From JAANXG01 sp963731035 (GTDB taxonomy: Bacteria; Pseudomonadota; Gammaproteobacteria; Arenicellales; JAANXG01): a stretch of DNA of 64,000 nt. Below, piece by piece: positions 43,613-52,740 of the stretch. The stretch lies in contig CAVSUY010000017.1 of the NCBI GenBank assembly GCA_963731035.1, positions 62,001 to 126,000 on the forward strand, read 5' to 3'. Both the position numbers and the translations under genes were made by a program. Position 1 is the first letter of the stretch. The number at the start of each line of letters is the position of its first letter. The notes below the pieces were generated by a model, which was given only the letters and a program-made list of their open reading frames with translations, was not told where the DNA came from and made no database searches.

Positions 43613-44400
43613 TTCTTCTTTCAGTCTGGGACCTGGGCCTGGCGGCGGGGTTGGTTATCGTTCTGGCGTTGCTGTCCGGCAGGCTGCAGGTTCAGCTGCG
43701 CAACCAGATCCTGGCGGCGGCTTTGCGTACCGTGGTTCAGCTGCTGTTGATCGGTCTGGTATTGAAATGGCTGTTTGCCAACGCGCAGTTGTGGCCGGTC
43801 ATCTTGCTGTCTCTGGTGATGCTGACGGTGGCGGGCCGGGAGGTCACGGCGCGCCAACACCGGCGGTTGACCGGTTGGTGGGGATTCGGGGTCGGTACAA
43901 TTTCGATGTTCGTATCATCGTTTGCCGTGACGCTGTTTGCGCTGGGCGCAATCATCGGCAACGACCCATGGTACTCGCCGCAATACGCCATTCCCCTGCT
44001 CGGCATGCTGCTGGGCAACACCATGAACGGGGTCTCCGTCGCCATGGACCGGCTCGGCCAGTCGGCCTGGCAGCGCCGGCAGCAAATCGAAGGACGGCTG
44101 ATGCTGGGCCAACCGGCACCGCGCGCGATTGCCGGGCTCAAGCACGAAGCGGTGCGCAGCGGCTTGATTCCTATCATCAACGCCATGGCGGCGGCGGGCG
44201 TGGTCAGCCTGCCCGGTATGATGACGGGGCAGATCCTGGCCGGCACGGCGCCGGTGGAGGCGGTGAAGTATCAGATCTTGATCATGTTCCTCATTGCGGC
44301 CGGCACCGGCCTGGGGACGCTAGCCAGCGTCAATCTGATGTCGCGGCGCTTGTTTGACGATAGGCAGCGACTGCGGTTGGACCGGCTGCGCCTGTCGTGA
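43609..44400 (+). CDS. fetB: ABC transporter permease, FetB/YbbM-like (UPF0014)
   Basis: The GTG at 43609 gives 263 residues with about seven membrane segments. The UPF0014 signature appears in LRTVVQLLLIGLVLKWLF, PLLGMLLGNTMNGVSVAMDR, EAVRSGLIPIINAMAAAGVV and SLPGMMTGQILAGTAPVEAV. It partners the preceding ATPase in putative iron efflux. Confidence 0.93.
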   Translation: MILLSVWDLGLAAGLVIVLALLSGRLQVQLRNQILAAALRTVVQLLLIGLVLKWLFANAQLWPVILLSLVMLTVAGREVTARQHRRLTGWWGFGVGTISMFVSSFAVTLFALGAIIGNDPWYSPQYAIPLLGMLLGNTMNGVSVAMDRLGQSAWQRRQQIEGRLMLGQPAPRAIAGLKHEAVRSGLIPIINAMAAAGVVSLPGMMTGQILAGTAPVEAVKYQILIMFLIAAGTGLGTLASVNLMSRRLFDDRQRLRLDRLRLS

Positions 44401-44476
44401 CGGGACCGTTCGCGCGGAGGGGAACTCACGGCCTTTATCGGGAATCGAACCATCAAGATCAAATCATAACGTCTTC

Positions 44477-44956
44477 ATGAGCGTACACAGCGGCGGCGTC
44501 CTGCTGTACAGATACGAACACGGCGAGCTTCAAGTGATGCTCGTGCACCCTGGAGGGCCCTACTGGACCAACAAGGATGAGGGAGCCTGGTCGATCCCGA
44601 AAGGAGTATTCGAGCAGAACGAGTCACCGATCGAAGCGGCGCGCAGGGAGTTCAAGGAGGAAACGGGCTTCGATGTCGACGGCGAGTTCATAGGGCTGGG
44701 GCAGGTCAAGCAGCGTAGCAACAAGGTGGTGCACGTTTGGGCGCTGGCAAAGGACGTGGACGCAGCAGCGGCGCGGAGCAACACCTTCACTATGCAATGG
44801 CCGAGGAATTCAGGACAGATAAGGGAATATCCCGAAGTCGATCGCGCGCAATGGTTCGGCCTCGCGGAAGCCCGTCGCAAGATCCTGAAAGGGCAGGCCG
44901 AATTCGTGGACAGACTCGCCCGCAAACTCGGGATAGTGCCGCCACACGAGCAGTAG
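44477..44956 (+). CDS. Nudix hydrolase (diadenosine/dNTP type)
   Basis: The ATG at 44477 gives 159 residues starting MSVHSGGVLLYRYEHGELQV. The Nudix box reads GVFEQNESPIEAARREF then KEETGF, preceded by WSIPKG. The preference cannot be read from sequence; similar proteins are annotated as NUDIX or dATP pyrophosphohydrolases. It stands alone 76 bp after fetB. The frame upstream of 44477 lacks natural composition. Confidence 0.88.
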   Translation: MSVHSGGVLLYRYEHGELQVMLVHPGGPYWTNKDEGAWSIPKGVFEQNESPIEAARREFKEETGFDVDGEFIGLGQVKQRSNKVVHVWALAKDVDAAAARSNTFTMQWPRNSGQIREYPEVDRAQWFGLAEARRKILKGQAEFVDRLARKLGIVPPHEQ

Positions 44957-44972
44957 AGCCGGGGATTGTGCG

Positions 44973-45009
44973 CCAGGGAACATGCACCAGGGAACATGCA
45001 CCAGGGAAC
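44973..45009. repeat. 14-bp tandem repeat CCAGGGAACATGCA, 2.6 copies
   Basis: Units lie at 44973-44986 and 44987-45000, with a partial third CCAGGGAAC at 45001-45009. It follows the Nudix stop by 16 bp. The number of copies may vary between strains. Confidence 0.85.
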
Positions 45010-45138
45010 GGCAGGGCCTTGTGCACTGCAATACCCAGAGAGTACCGGTGCTCCGCGCCGGCGCCCGATCCTCCGGCCTCCTCAGTCGTACAACACAGGT
45101 CTTCTGACCTGATCCAGTCCTGCCGATTCCTTAAATCC

Positions 45139-45162
45139 ATGATCGACACGCTTGTCGATCAT
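45139..45162. terminator. Perfect 10-bp hairpin between convergent genes
   Basis: ATGATCGACA and TGTCGATCAT are exact complements around a CGCT loop. It sits between the convergent Nudix (+) and hypothetical (-) genes. There is no T-tract, so bidirectional or Rho-assisted termination, or an mRNA 3' stem, is inferred. Confidence 0.45.
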
Positions 45163-45224
45163 ATCGCCGCGAACCGAAGGCGGCATCGCGACGCAACAGA
45201 TCTCGCACACCTTCGCGGCTTGCG

Positions 45225-45554
45225 CTAGAAGTTGGCGCGGAACCGGAAAGGTCCCGTTCCACGCCCTGAAGCGAAGCGGTGGATGTCCAGGCACATGATG
45301 ATGAAATCCTCCGGATGATCAAAGCTCTGAGCGTCCGCCATGACTTTCAGTTGTCGGATTTCTCTGTCTTCCAGCACCAGGATGAATTCACCATCCCCGT
45401 CGAGCGGGGATTCCGGCTGTCCGATTCCGAACAACAGGTGGATATCGTCGAGACCGTAGTCCTCACCGGTGAATTCGTGCGCGAGCTGATCCATTCCGTC
45501 CGGGTTGATGCTGTAGACACCTTCGACCGGCTTTGACCGGGATTTGCCGCTCAT
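45225..45554 (-). CDS. Hypothetical acidic protein
   Basis: The frame encodes 109 residues from an ATG at 45554 (an ATG at 45575 is an alternative). It is acidic in the middle (FTGEDYGLDDIHLLFGIGQ, DGDGEFILVLEDREIRQL) and basic at the end. No signal peptide, membrane segment or known motif is seen. The composition looks natural, but I recognise no family. It stands alone between a hairpin and the NTF2-like gene. Confidence 0.6.
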   Translation of the reverse strand: MSGKSRSKPVEGVYSINPDGMDQLAHEFTGEDYGLDDIHLLFGIGQPESPLDGDGEFILVLEDREIRQLKVMADAQSFDHPEDFIIMCLDIHRFASGRGTGPFRFRANF

Positions 45555-45832
45555 TGCTTCTGCGTCTCGTCTCACGAATTCGAGTCCCGCAGATTATACA
45601 TTCGGCGACAGAAACCCGCCGCGCTGCCTCACGGCCGGACATAGAAAAATATGGTTCTCAGGCGAGAGAGGCTCAACCCGCCGGGCGAGTTCGCAGGGTG
45701 CCGAGTGGAGAAGGCAATCGGCTGTCGACCACCGAGTGTTGACAGTTGTCTGATGGCTGCCTAGGCTAGTGACTGGCTCCTAGCCCATCGTTCTACGTCG
45801 ACGATTCGATTTGCCTCTGGACACCTTCGCCC

Positions 45833-46198
45833 ATGAATAGAACCGCCTTGACTGAGGGCTTGCTCAAAGCCGTGGACGATATGGATACCGACGGGTTTGC
45901 AGGCTTTCTGGCCGACGAGGTTTCCTTCCGGTTCGGCAATGCCGACACGGTACACGGGAAAGCGGCAACCCGCGAAGCTGTTGCCGGCTTCTTCGCCAGC
46001 ATCAAGTCCCTGCGTCACGAATTGGAACGGGTGTGGGACCAAGAGGATGCGGTTGTCTGTCAGGGCATGGTTACCTATACAAGACATGATTCCACCACCC
46101 TGAAGGTTCCGTTCGTGAACGTTCTCATCCTCGAGAATGACCGGATCGGGGAGTACCTTATCTACGTCGACGCTTCGCAGCTGTATTCCGCGTCCTGA
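45833..46198 (+). CDS. NTF2/SnoaL-like protein
   Basis: The 121-residue protein fits the cone-shaped NTF2 fold: an initial helix pair (MNRTALTEGLLKAVDDMDTDGFAGFLADEV), then VSFRFGNADTVHGKAATREA and strands ending LKVPFVNVLILENDRIGEYLIY. Such proteins are small isomerases, hydrolases or binding proteins; the pocket residues do not reveal the substrate. It is monocistronic. Confidence 0.85.
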   Translation: MNRTALTEGLLKAVDDMDTDGFAGFLADEVSFRFGNADTVHGKAATREAVAGFFASIKSLRHELERVWDQEDAVVCQGMVTYTRHDSTTLKVPFVNVLILENDRIGEYLIYVDASQLYSAS

Positions 46199-46250
46199 TC
46201 AGTGATCAGCGGTCAGATGGAGGACCGGCAGGCGTCCGTCGACCCGAGGT

Positions 46251-47051
46251 TCAGTATGCGTTCTCCGGGGCGTTCTGCAGGACAAGAGCCTTGTACGTGA
46301 AGGACACCACGCCGACGGACAGCATCCAGAACAACACAGTTACCGCCAACCCGACATAGAAGGAGCCCAGAACCCATGCCAGCCCGACTTCTCCGAGGCT
46401 GCCGCGCAGGACCCAGCTCGAGGGATCTCCCAGGAACCACAGCAGCGATTGCGGGACGAGCAGGGTGAAGAAATAGGCTGCACTGAGTCGAATTGCGTTG
46501 CCCCGCAGCGCACGGCTGGACTGAGAAATCCTCATCTCCCTGCCGATCGCCGCCGCCGGCAGCACCAGCAGGAACCGGCATATCGCGAAGAAGAGAACGA
46601 GCCAGCCGACGATGCGGTAAGACCATTCGGCGCCGGAGCTCCCGGATAGCCAGGAGGCTTCGGAAATAAACGGGGCAGCGAACAGCAATCCGGACACCAG
46701 CATGACCAGGTAAAACGTGATGCCTATCGCCATCAGCATCTCGAGATACAGGTACTCCTCGTGGCCGAAGCGGTAGCCGACCCGTGCAGCGCCGCCGCGC
46801 AGGATCAGGCGATGCCAGGACGTCGCTACCGGCACGAGCAGCAGATAGCTCGCTCCCTGGAACACGAGGGAGGCCCAGAGCCTGGTATTGAAATGCATGT
46901 GGATCAACATCAGAGCGGTTCCAGCCGCGGCAAGTACCAGGAAGGGAATACAGGCAAGCTTCAACCAGGCCGACCACTGGGCCAGTGTCTCGGCATAGGA
47001 CTGCCGCACCAGCCCGCAGACGTTTATCCGCGCTGCTCTTTTTGTTCCCAC
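46251..47051 (-). CDS. Integral membrane protein, unknown
   Basis: GGGAG precedes a GTG at 47051, giving 266 residues (a longer frame starts at 47114). Six or so hydrophobic segments are visible, for example LACIPFLVLAAAGTALMLI, LLVPVATSWHRLILRGG, IGITFYLVMLVSGLLFAAPF and VGLAVTVLFWMLSVGVVSFT. No transporter or enzyme motif is recognised. It resembles generic DUF-type membrane proteins of envelope biology. Confidence 0.75.
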   Translation of the reverse strand: MGTKRAARINVCGLVRQSYAETLAQWSAWLKLACIPFLVLAAAGTALMLIHMHFNTRLWASLVFQGASYLLLVPVATSWHRLILRGGAARVGYRFGHEEYLYLEMLMAIGITFYLVMLVSGLLFAAPFISEASWLSGSSGAEWSYRIVGWLVLFFAICRFLLVLPAAAIGREMRISQSSRALRGNAIRLSAAYFFTLLVPQSLLWFLGDPSSWVLRGSLGEVGLAWVLGSFYVGLAVTVLFWMLSVGVVSFTYKALVLQNAPENAY

Positions 47052-47189
47052 TGAGTGCTCCCGCCCGGTCGTTTCTTTATGGCCTGATGCGCACCAATAT
47101 CCGGGCAAAGACATATCGGCGCCCGCGGCCGACCGCCGCGAATTGTCCGGGGATCTATTGAGCGATACTGGATAGAGTCACCGGAAGCG

Positions 47190-47501
47190 TTAGTAGTGAA
47201 CCGCCAGCCAGACCGTTTCGACTTCCGGTGCGGTCCATTCTACTCTGTGCTTGCGATGCGCCTCAATATTGACGAAATCGCCTTCGGCGAGAATCACGGA
47301 TTCGCCGTCGTCGAATGACAGCGCCGCCCTGCCTCGAAGGACCATGACCCATTCGCTCCTGTGTTGATCGTACCAGCCGAACGGTGGAGACGCGTGGCCT
47401 TTCGAGACGATGCGTTCGATTCGGAAGTTGCCCTGCTCCACGAGGGAAATGAATTGCTCTTCGGTAAGGTCATCTGGAAGCGCGTCGAATATGTTGCTCA
47501 T
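47190..47501 (-). CDS. Cupin domain protein
   Basis: The 103-residue protein has the two cupin motifs in short form: GHASPPFGWYDQHRSEWVMV and GDFVNIEAHRKHRVEW, with candidate metal ligands His, Glu and His. Single-domain cupins of this size are often small isomerases, dioxygenases or binding proteins. No partner gene is evident. Confidence 0.85.
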   Translation of the reverse strand: MSNIFDALPDDLTEEQFISLVEQGNFRIERIVSKGHASPPFGWYDQHRSEWVMVLRGRAALSFDDGESVILAEGDFVNIEAHRKHRVEWTAPEVETVWLAVHY

Positions 47502-47577
47502 GGCGGTGAATTCATGCTTCCCGATTCATGCCCTTGGGTTCGTGTTGTCCAGCTCTCGGGGCGCGAATCAAGCGGAA

Positions 47578-48027
47578 TCACCGCTTGAGACGGCGGCGAA
47601 CGACTTCCACGGAAAAGTTCTCCTCGAAATGGGGGATATCCTCGCTGAGGTCGTCCCAGGATCTGGCCCTGGACGTCCAGATCTCGTATTCGGGTCGGAA
47701 CCGTTCGGGCTGGTCCAGGCTCGTCGCAAAGATTCCCATGATTCCGGGAACACTGATCCTGAGCAGGACCGGGGTGCCGCAGTCCGCGCAGAATCCGCGT
47801 GCGATCTTCCTGCCACTGTCCGCGACCATCTCCCGGTATCTCGGCTCGCCTCGGACGAGCGTGAACCCATCGGCCAGGACCCATATCGCCGCGACGCCGC
47901 CGCCTCCGGATGCGAGCTGGCAGTCGAGACAATGACACTTGTACTCCAGGACCGGGCCGCCTGTGAAACGGTAGCGGATGGCCCCGCATGCGCAGCCGCC
48001 GCCGCGCGTGGACCCATGCTCATTCAT
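47578..48027 (-). CDS. GFA family (glutathione-dependent formaldehyde-activating-like) protein
   Basis: The 149-residue protein has the zinc-binding cysteines of the family: GGCACGAIRY, KCHCLDCQLASGGG and FCADCGTPVL. The name reflects the founding member; most relatives have unknown substrates. It precedes the cupin gene on the same strand by about 75 bp. Confidence 0.92.
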   Translation of the reverse strand: MNEHGSTRGGGCACGAIRYRFTGGPVLEYKCHCLDCQLASGGGGVAAIWVLADGFTLVRGEPRYREMVADSGRKIARGFCADCGTPVLLRISVPGIMGIFATSLDQPERFRPEYEIWTSRARSWDDLSEDIPHFEENFSVEVVRRRLKR

Positions 48028-48099
48028 CCGGCATCTTCCAGAGTAGTTTCATGTTGTCGTGCCCCCGACCGACGGTTCGACCTGGCTGAGATGTTCTGA

Positions 48100-48657
48100 T
48101 TATACCGGCGCCGCAGGTGCTCGTCGGTCGCGGTCCTCGTCATCGCCGTGCAGCGGCACTGCATAGAGGCGCAGGACCTCGGTCGATCCGGAGTGCGTGA
48201 AGGTCGATGTGTATTCGAACCCGAGCTTTTCCAGCAGCCGGATCGAGGGGACGTTTTCCGGAGCCGAGACGGCGAGCAGCTTGTCCAGCTCGAGTTTCTC
48301 CGCCGAAAGCCGCAGCACCGCATGAGCCGCTTCCAGGGCATAGCCGCGGCCTTGGTATTCCCGAAGGAATGCGAATCCGAGATCGGGGACCTCCAGGGAA
48401 TCGCGCTTCACGAGGCCGCATATGCCGGCCGGGGTGTGGTCCGGGAGGATCTCTGCTATCCACAGCCCGTAGCCCAGCTTCGAGTACATGGACGTCATCC
48501 TTTCCGCTATGTAGCCGGCGGCCTGCCCGGGCGTCGCGATCGAATGCCGCGCGATGAAACTGGACCATGCAGGCTCGTTCAGAAGCTCGAGCATGAAGGC
48601 CGCGTCATCCGGCGTGGCTTCCCGAAGCTGCATGCGCTCGGTGGCCGCAACTATCAT
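48100..48657 (-). CDS. GNAT family N-acetyltransferase (RimJ/RimL type)
   Basis: The 185-residue protein opens with the RimJ/RimL-like MIVAATERMQLREATPDDAA and has the acetyl-CoA loop REYQGRGYALEAAHAVL and NVPSIRLLEKLGFEY. The target amine, protein N-terminus or small molecule, cannot be deduced. It is separate from its neighbours. Confidence 0.92.
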   Translation of the reverse strand: MIVAATERMQLREATPDDAAFMLELLNEPAWSSFIARHSIATPGQAAGYIAERMTSMYSKLGYGLWIAEILPDHTPAGICGLVKRDSLEVPDLGFAFLREYQGRGYALEAAHAVLRLSAEKLELDKLLAVSAPENVPSIRLLEKLGFEYTSTFTHSGSTEVLRLYAVPLHGDDEDRDRRAPAAPV

Positions 48658-48758
48658 CCGAGCCTCGCGGCCGCGAGCGTGGAATCGTGACGCGACGGGC
48701 GTAGAATACGCCGTTCCCTTATGATTGGCTCGATACCCAGGACTATACTCCGCTTCAT

Positions 48759-49790
48759 ATGAATTTTGCCTCCGATACTACCGCTCCCACACATCCAAAC
48801 ATCCTCTCGGCGCTGGCCGCCGCCAATGACGGGTCGGCGCCCAGCTACGGCGACGACGCACTCAACAAGGCGCTTCGCAAACGCTTGAGAGTGCTGTTCG
48901 AAACCGATCGCCTGGCTGCCTCCATCGTGGTTTCCGGAACCAGCTCCAACGCCCTGGCCTTGAGCATGCTCGCGCCGTGCCACGGTGCGATCCTGTGCCA
49001 CGAAGCGGCACACGTTCACGAGCACGAGCGGGGCGCACCGGAATTCTATACCGGCGGCGCCAAGCTGCTGCTGTTGTCCGGCGATCACGGGCGGGTAGGG
49101 GAGAAGGAGCTTGCGGACGCGCTGGCACATCGCAACCCGGCCTTCGTCCACGAAAGCCCGGCCTTCGTGTTGTCGCTGTCGAACCTGACCGAGTACGGAA
49201 CGGTCTATGAACCGGACGCCGTCGCGGTTCGCGCCGGGGTGGCCGCGGCCGAAGGGCTCGCCGTGCATATGGACGGGGCGCGCTTCGCCAACGCGGTGGT
49301 CGCGTCCGGCGCGGCGCCCGCGGATCTGAGCTGGCGCGCGGGAGTGGATATCCTGTCGCTGGGCCTCACCAAGACCGGCGCCATCAGCGCCGAGATCGTG
49401 GTGCTGTTCGGCGACACCGCGGACCGCTTCGACGAGTTGGAGGCTCGCCGCAAACGCGCCGGCCTGATGCCGCCCAAGTCCCGTTTTGCCGCCGCGGAGG
49501 CACTGGCCATGCTGGAGGACGATCTGTGGTTGCTGCTGGCCCGGCAGGCCAACGCCGCCGCCACCCGGCTCTCGGAAGGGCTGGCGGGCATCGAGGGTGC
49601 AGAGCTCGTTCACCCGGTCGAAGGCAACTTGATCTTCGTGCGCCTGCCCTGGGAAGTGATCGATCGCCTCGGCGAGTCCGGCGCCGGCTTCTACCAGCGG
49701 GGTGGCGACCGGGTCTGCCGGCTGGTCTGCTCCTGGGCGACGCAGGATAGCGAAATAGAGGCTCTGCTGAAGGTGGCCGGTACGGCCTGA
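48759..49790 (+). CDS. ltaE: Low-specificity threonine aldolase
   Basis: The 343-residue PLP enzyme starts MNFASDTTAPTHPNILSAL, with MDGARFANA (Asp172 pairs with the PLP nitrogen) and the Schiff-base lysine in SLGLTKTGA (Lys205). It splits L-threonine and allo-threonine to glycine and acetaldehyde. The active-site loop SYGDD matches the family. A cupin gene follows after 12 bp. Confidence 0.94.
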   Translation: MNFASDTTAPTHPNILSALAAANDGSAPSYGDDALNKALRKRLRVLFETDRLAASIVVSGTSSNALALSMLAPCHGAILCHEAAHVHEHERGAPEFYTGGAKLLLLSGDHGRVGEKELADALAHRNPAFVHESPAFVLSLSNLTEYGTVYEPDAVAVRAGVAAAEGLAVHMDGARFANAVVASGAAPADLSWRAGVDILSLGLTKTGAISAEIVVLFGDTADRFDELEARRKRAGLMPPKSRFAAAEALAMLEDDLWLLLARQANAAATRLSEGLAGIEGAELVHPVEGNLIFVRLPWEVIDRLGESGAGFYQRGGDRVCRLVCSWATQDSEIEALLKVAGTA

Positions 49791-49802
49791 CGGGATCCCG
49801 GC

Positions 49803-50204
49803 ATGACAAAGCTCTATAAGAATCAGGCCTTCACTATTTCCCACACCGACGGGTCGGCCTTCGAGGGCGACGGCCTTCGCCCCTTCTTCGAGTATCGCAG
49901 GCTGGGGATCGCCGGGGCCACGGCGGGGGCTTTCGACGCCCATGTCATTCGTGCCGTTCCCGGCCGCCACCCGGAGCCCAACTGGCATACCCACGAGCTC
50001 GATTTCCAGATGGTCTACGTGACCCGGGGTTGGGTGGTGTTTGAGTACGAGGGGGAAGGTGAACACATGCTGCGGGCCGGTTCTTGTGCCCTGCAGCCGC
50101 CGGGCATCCGGCACCGGGAGGTGCGGCACTCGGATGACCTGGAGTTGATCGAGATCGTATCGCCCGCGGAGTTCTCCACCGCCGACGCCGACGCACCGGA
50201 CTGA
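49803..50204 (+). CDS. Cupin domain protein downstream of threonine aldolase
   Basis: The 133-residue protein contains a conserved cupin with WHTHELDFQMVYVTRGWVVF and GIRHREVRHSDDLELIEIV; three histidines and a glutamate supply metal ligands. Twelve bases separate it from ltaE, so co-transcription is likely, but a shared pathway is not obvious. Confidence 0.88.
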   Translation: MTKLYKNQAFTISHTDGSAFEGDGLRPFFEYRRLGIAGATAGAFDAHVIRAVPGRHPEPNWHTHELDFQMVYVTRGWVVFEYEGEGEHMLRAGSCALQPPGIRHREVRHSDDLELIEIVSPAEFSTADADAPD

Positions 50205-50220
50205 GCAAGACCGGCGTTGT

Positions 50221-50585
50221 TCACGACGGGGCTATATGCAAGGTGCGGACCGATGCGGCCGCTTTGCTGACTTGGAGAGTGAGGCGATCCAGGCCTTCGA
50301 CGCGCACTGTGTCACCTTGCGACAAGTCGGCGGCACAGTGTGCCCGCCATATCTCTCCATGCACCCGGACGCGAAGCGTGGGCTTGGTCGTCAATACCTC
50401 GCCGACGGCACCTGGCATGCATTCCCGGCCGATGCGCACGGGACGGCGCCCGTATCCCAGGCGTAGTAGTACACGACGCCCGCCAATGCCGCTGCCGCCC
50501 CGTACAAAGGGCCCGCGACGCTCAACGGCAACAGCCAGAACAGCGGCAGCGCGATCACGGGCAGCAACAGGACCAGGTGGCACAT
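50221..50585 (-). pseudogene. NfeD family membrane protein, frame-disrupted
   Basis: An ATG at 50585 with AGGA upstream starts MCHLVLLLPVIALPLFWLLP, two membrane segments ending VVYYYAW. At about 50454-50459 the homology jumps to the next frame, RRPVRIGRECMPGAVGEVLT, an OB-fold of the NfeD C-terminal type (GEIWRAHCAADLSQGDTVRV), ending 50221. The frame in phase with the start runs to an early stop at 50391. One missing or two extra bases explain it. Two-membrane-segment short NfeD-like proteins with this start exist, from memory, in gammaproteobacteria. Confidence 0.75.
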
Positions 50586-50622
50586 TGCTTCTATCCTGGT
50601 GGTAGCGTGCGTTCGTGCTCCG

Positions 50623-51012
50623 TCAACCCGCCAAGGCGTCCCGGACCCTCTCGAGGCGGTCCCGGACTTCCGCCGCCAGTTTGTCGATGCCCGGCTTGTC
50701 CACCAGGCCGAGCACGGCCTCGGGATCCATGAAGGCGACGGTCACCGAGCCGTCCTCCTCCTGGCGCACCACTACGTTGCAGGGCAGCAGCATGCCGATG
50801 TCCGGATCCGCCTCCAGGGCCTTGTGGGCCAGCGGGGGGTTGCAGGCGCCGAGAATCCGGTAGGGTCGGCCGTCGACACCCAGTTTTTCCTTCATGGTCT
50901 TTTGCACGTCGATGTCCGTGAGCACGCCGAACCCTTCAGCCTTGAGGGCCCCGGTTACACGTTCCACGGCATTGTCGAAATCGCCCGTTAGTTTGGTCGT
51001 GAACCCGTACAT
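50623..51012 (-). CDS. DUF302 domain protein
   Basis: The 129-residue protein reads MYGFTTKLTGDFDNAVERVT, VLTDIDVQKTMKEKLGVD, YRILGACNPPLAHKALEADP and MLLPCNVVVRQEEDGSV, the DUF302 pattern (ACNP and LLPCN). The cysteines suggest a possible metal or redox role, but none is established. A TTGAC-GTCAA site lies about 120 bp upstream. Confidence 0.93.
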   Translation of the reverse strand: MYGFTTKLTGDFDNAVERVTGALKAEGFGVLTDIDVQKTMKEKLGVDGRPYRILGACNPPLAHKALEADPDIGMLLPCNVVVRQEEDGSVTVAFMDPEAVLGLVDKPGIDKLAAEVRDRLERVRDALAG

Positions 51013-51394
51013 CTCAATCTCCGGTCTATGTCGTGAAACTGCGGATGCCGACAGTCGTACACAGGCGTGTTCGAGGGGTCCGGCATCGGATTGGTTGACC
51101 GTAGATGGTACCCAACGACTCCTCCAACGACTTGACTCAGGTCAAACAACATCCGGGACAGCGCTCGCGGGAACGATCGTGGAAGTGGCACCGTCTTGGT
51201 GCCCGGGGGCGGCGACCATCCTTGGCGTGGATAAGGCGCGGGCTTGTGGCGGCTTCACCGCCAGCTCGGGCCCTGCCGGTCTGCACGGCGAATACGGCTG
51301 CCTGCACTGCAAGAAATACCCGTCAGCCTCTTTACGGGAGGCCGCGCTGGGAATAACTTAGCGCGCCAGACAACTACCTTCACCGACTTCCATT
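51013..51394. other. Intergenic region with candidate FNR-type site
   Basis: The 382 bases lie between divergent DUF302 and mgtE. Apart from the inverted repeat TTGACTCAGGTCAA at 51132-51145 I see no gene or repeat. Confidence 0.4.
51132..51145. promoter_or_regulatory. FNR/CRP-family half-site pair TTGAC-N4-GTCAA
   Basis: TTGACTCAGGTCAA is a perfect inverted repeat (TTGAC/GTCAA, spacer TCAG). The FNR consensus is TTGAT-N4-ATCAA; this differs by one base in each arm. It could serve DUF302, mgtE or both. Its role is inferred from the motif alone. Confidence 0.35.
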
Positions 51395-52625
51395 ATGAAC
51401 AGGCAATCAACCGGCGTCGCCGACGCAAAAATCGAGCGGCTCGTGGCCGCCGTACGGCGACGCGCACCCCTGGATGCGGCTGAGGTGCTCCGCAACGAAA
51501 GCGACGACACCATCGCCGCGGTCATGCGTGGCCTTCACCCGGCGATGGCGCTCAGGGTTGTCCTGCGCTTTCCCGAAGAACGGCAGAGCAGGCTCCGGCA
51601 ACTGGCGGGCCAGGGAATCGACGACACGTGGACAGCCTCCCGTGAATATCCGGAAGGTACGGTGGGCCGTCTCATGGAGCCGGTATACGCGGTGTTCCCA
51701 CCCGATGCCACCGTTGCCGATGCCGTCGCCCGTATCCGCGAACTCGTCGAAGTGAGCGCGGTCACCTATGCCTACGTGATCGACGATGCCGGTCGACTTG
51801 CTCGGACTGGTGGTCATGCGGGATCTGCTGCTCGCCGGCACCGATGAGAAGCTCAGCGACATCATGCTGGACGCGCCGTTCTACTTCACGGCGGGAACGA
51901 CCCTCTCCGACGCCATGCAGGCCGTAGTCTACCGGCACTACCCGATCTACCCGGTTTGCGACGAAGAGAAGAAACTGCTGGGCGTGGTGCAGGGCTACAT
52001 GCTGTTCGAACGGCAGAAGTTCGAAATCAGCGCCCAGGCCGGTCAGATGGTCGGTGTCGACAAGGAGGAACACCTGGCCACCTCATGGTGGCGCTCGCTC
52101 CGCCTGCGTCATCCCTGGCTGCAATTGAACCTGTTCACCGCATTCATCGCGGCGGGCGTGGTGAGCCTGTTCGAGGACACCATCTCCCGGGTGGTCGTAC
52201 TCGCTGCGTTCCTTCCGGTGCTGGCCGGGCAGTCCGGCAACACCGGTTGCCAATCCCTGGCGGTCACCCTGCGTGCCATGACGCTGGGCGAGTTCAAGCC
52301 CGGCCTGCAGTGGATGGCCCTTTACAAGGAAACCCTGCTCGGGGTGTGGAACGGCTTCCTGGTGGGCCTGGTCGCGGGGGCCGCCATGTACTTTTACGCC
52401 ACCAGCAGTGGGGCCCCGGGCCCCATATTCCTATCCCTGGTCGTACTGCTCGCTATGACCGGCGCCTGCATAGCCAGCGGCATCGCGGGTGTTATCGTGC
52501 CCCTGACATTGAGGCGCTTGGGGGCCGATCCGGTGACGGCGTCCAGTATATTCCTCACTACCGCCACGGACGTCGTGAGCATGGGGCTGTTCCTGTGGCT
52601 GGCGAAACTTCTGGTTCTGCACTGA
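51395..52625 (+). pseudogene. mgtE: MgtE-type magnesium transporter, frame-disrupted
   Basis: From the ATG at 51395, the first frame encodes the N-terminal and first CBS region (IERLVAAVRRRAPLDAAEVL, YPEGTVGRLMEPVYAVFPPD, YAYVIDDAGR). At about 51797 homology jumps to a second frame (LLGLVVMRDLLLA), which supplies the second CBS half and about five membrane segments, including LPVLAGQSGNTGCQSLAVTL, and ends at 52625. Exactly one extra base (or two missing) near 51797 explains the change. The transporter is otherwise complete, about 410 residues. Confidence 0.85.
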
Positions 52626-52740
52626 GGGCCAATAGCTACGGCGCTCACGATGCCGCTTTGGTGAGGCCCGCCTGTAGCACAACCTGCCCGCGCCCCGTCG
52701 CGATGCCTCGAGCCGCATGAACGCACGCAGGACTACCTCG

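Noticed and set aside
45082..45294. Minus-strand frame between the Nudix and hypothetical genes
   Set aside because: It overlaps the hairpin and has no ribosome site or domain.
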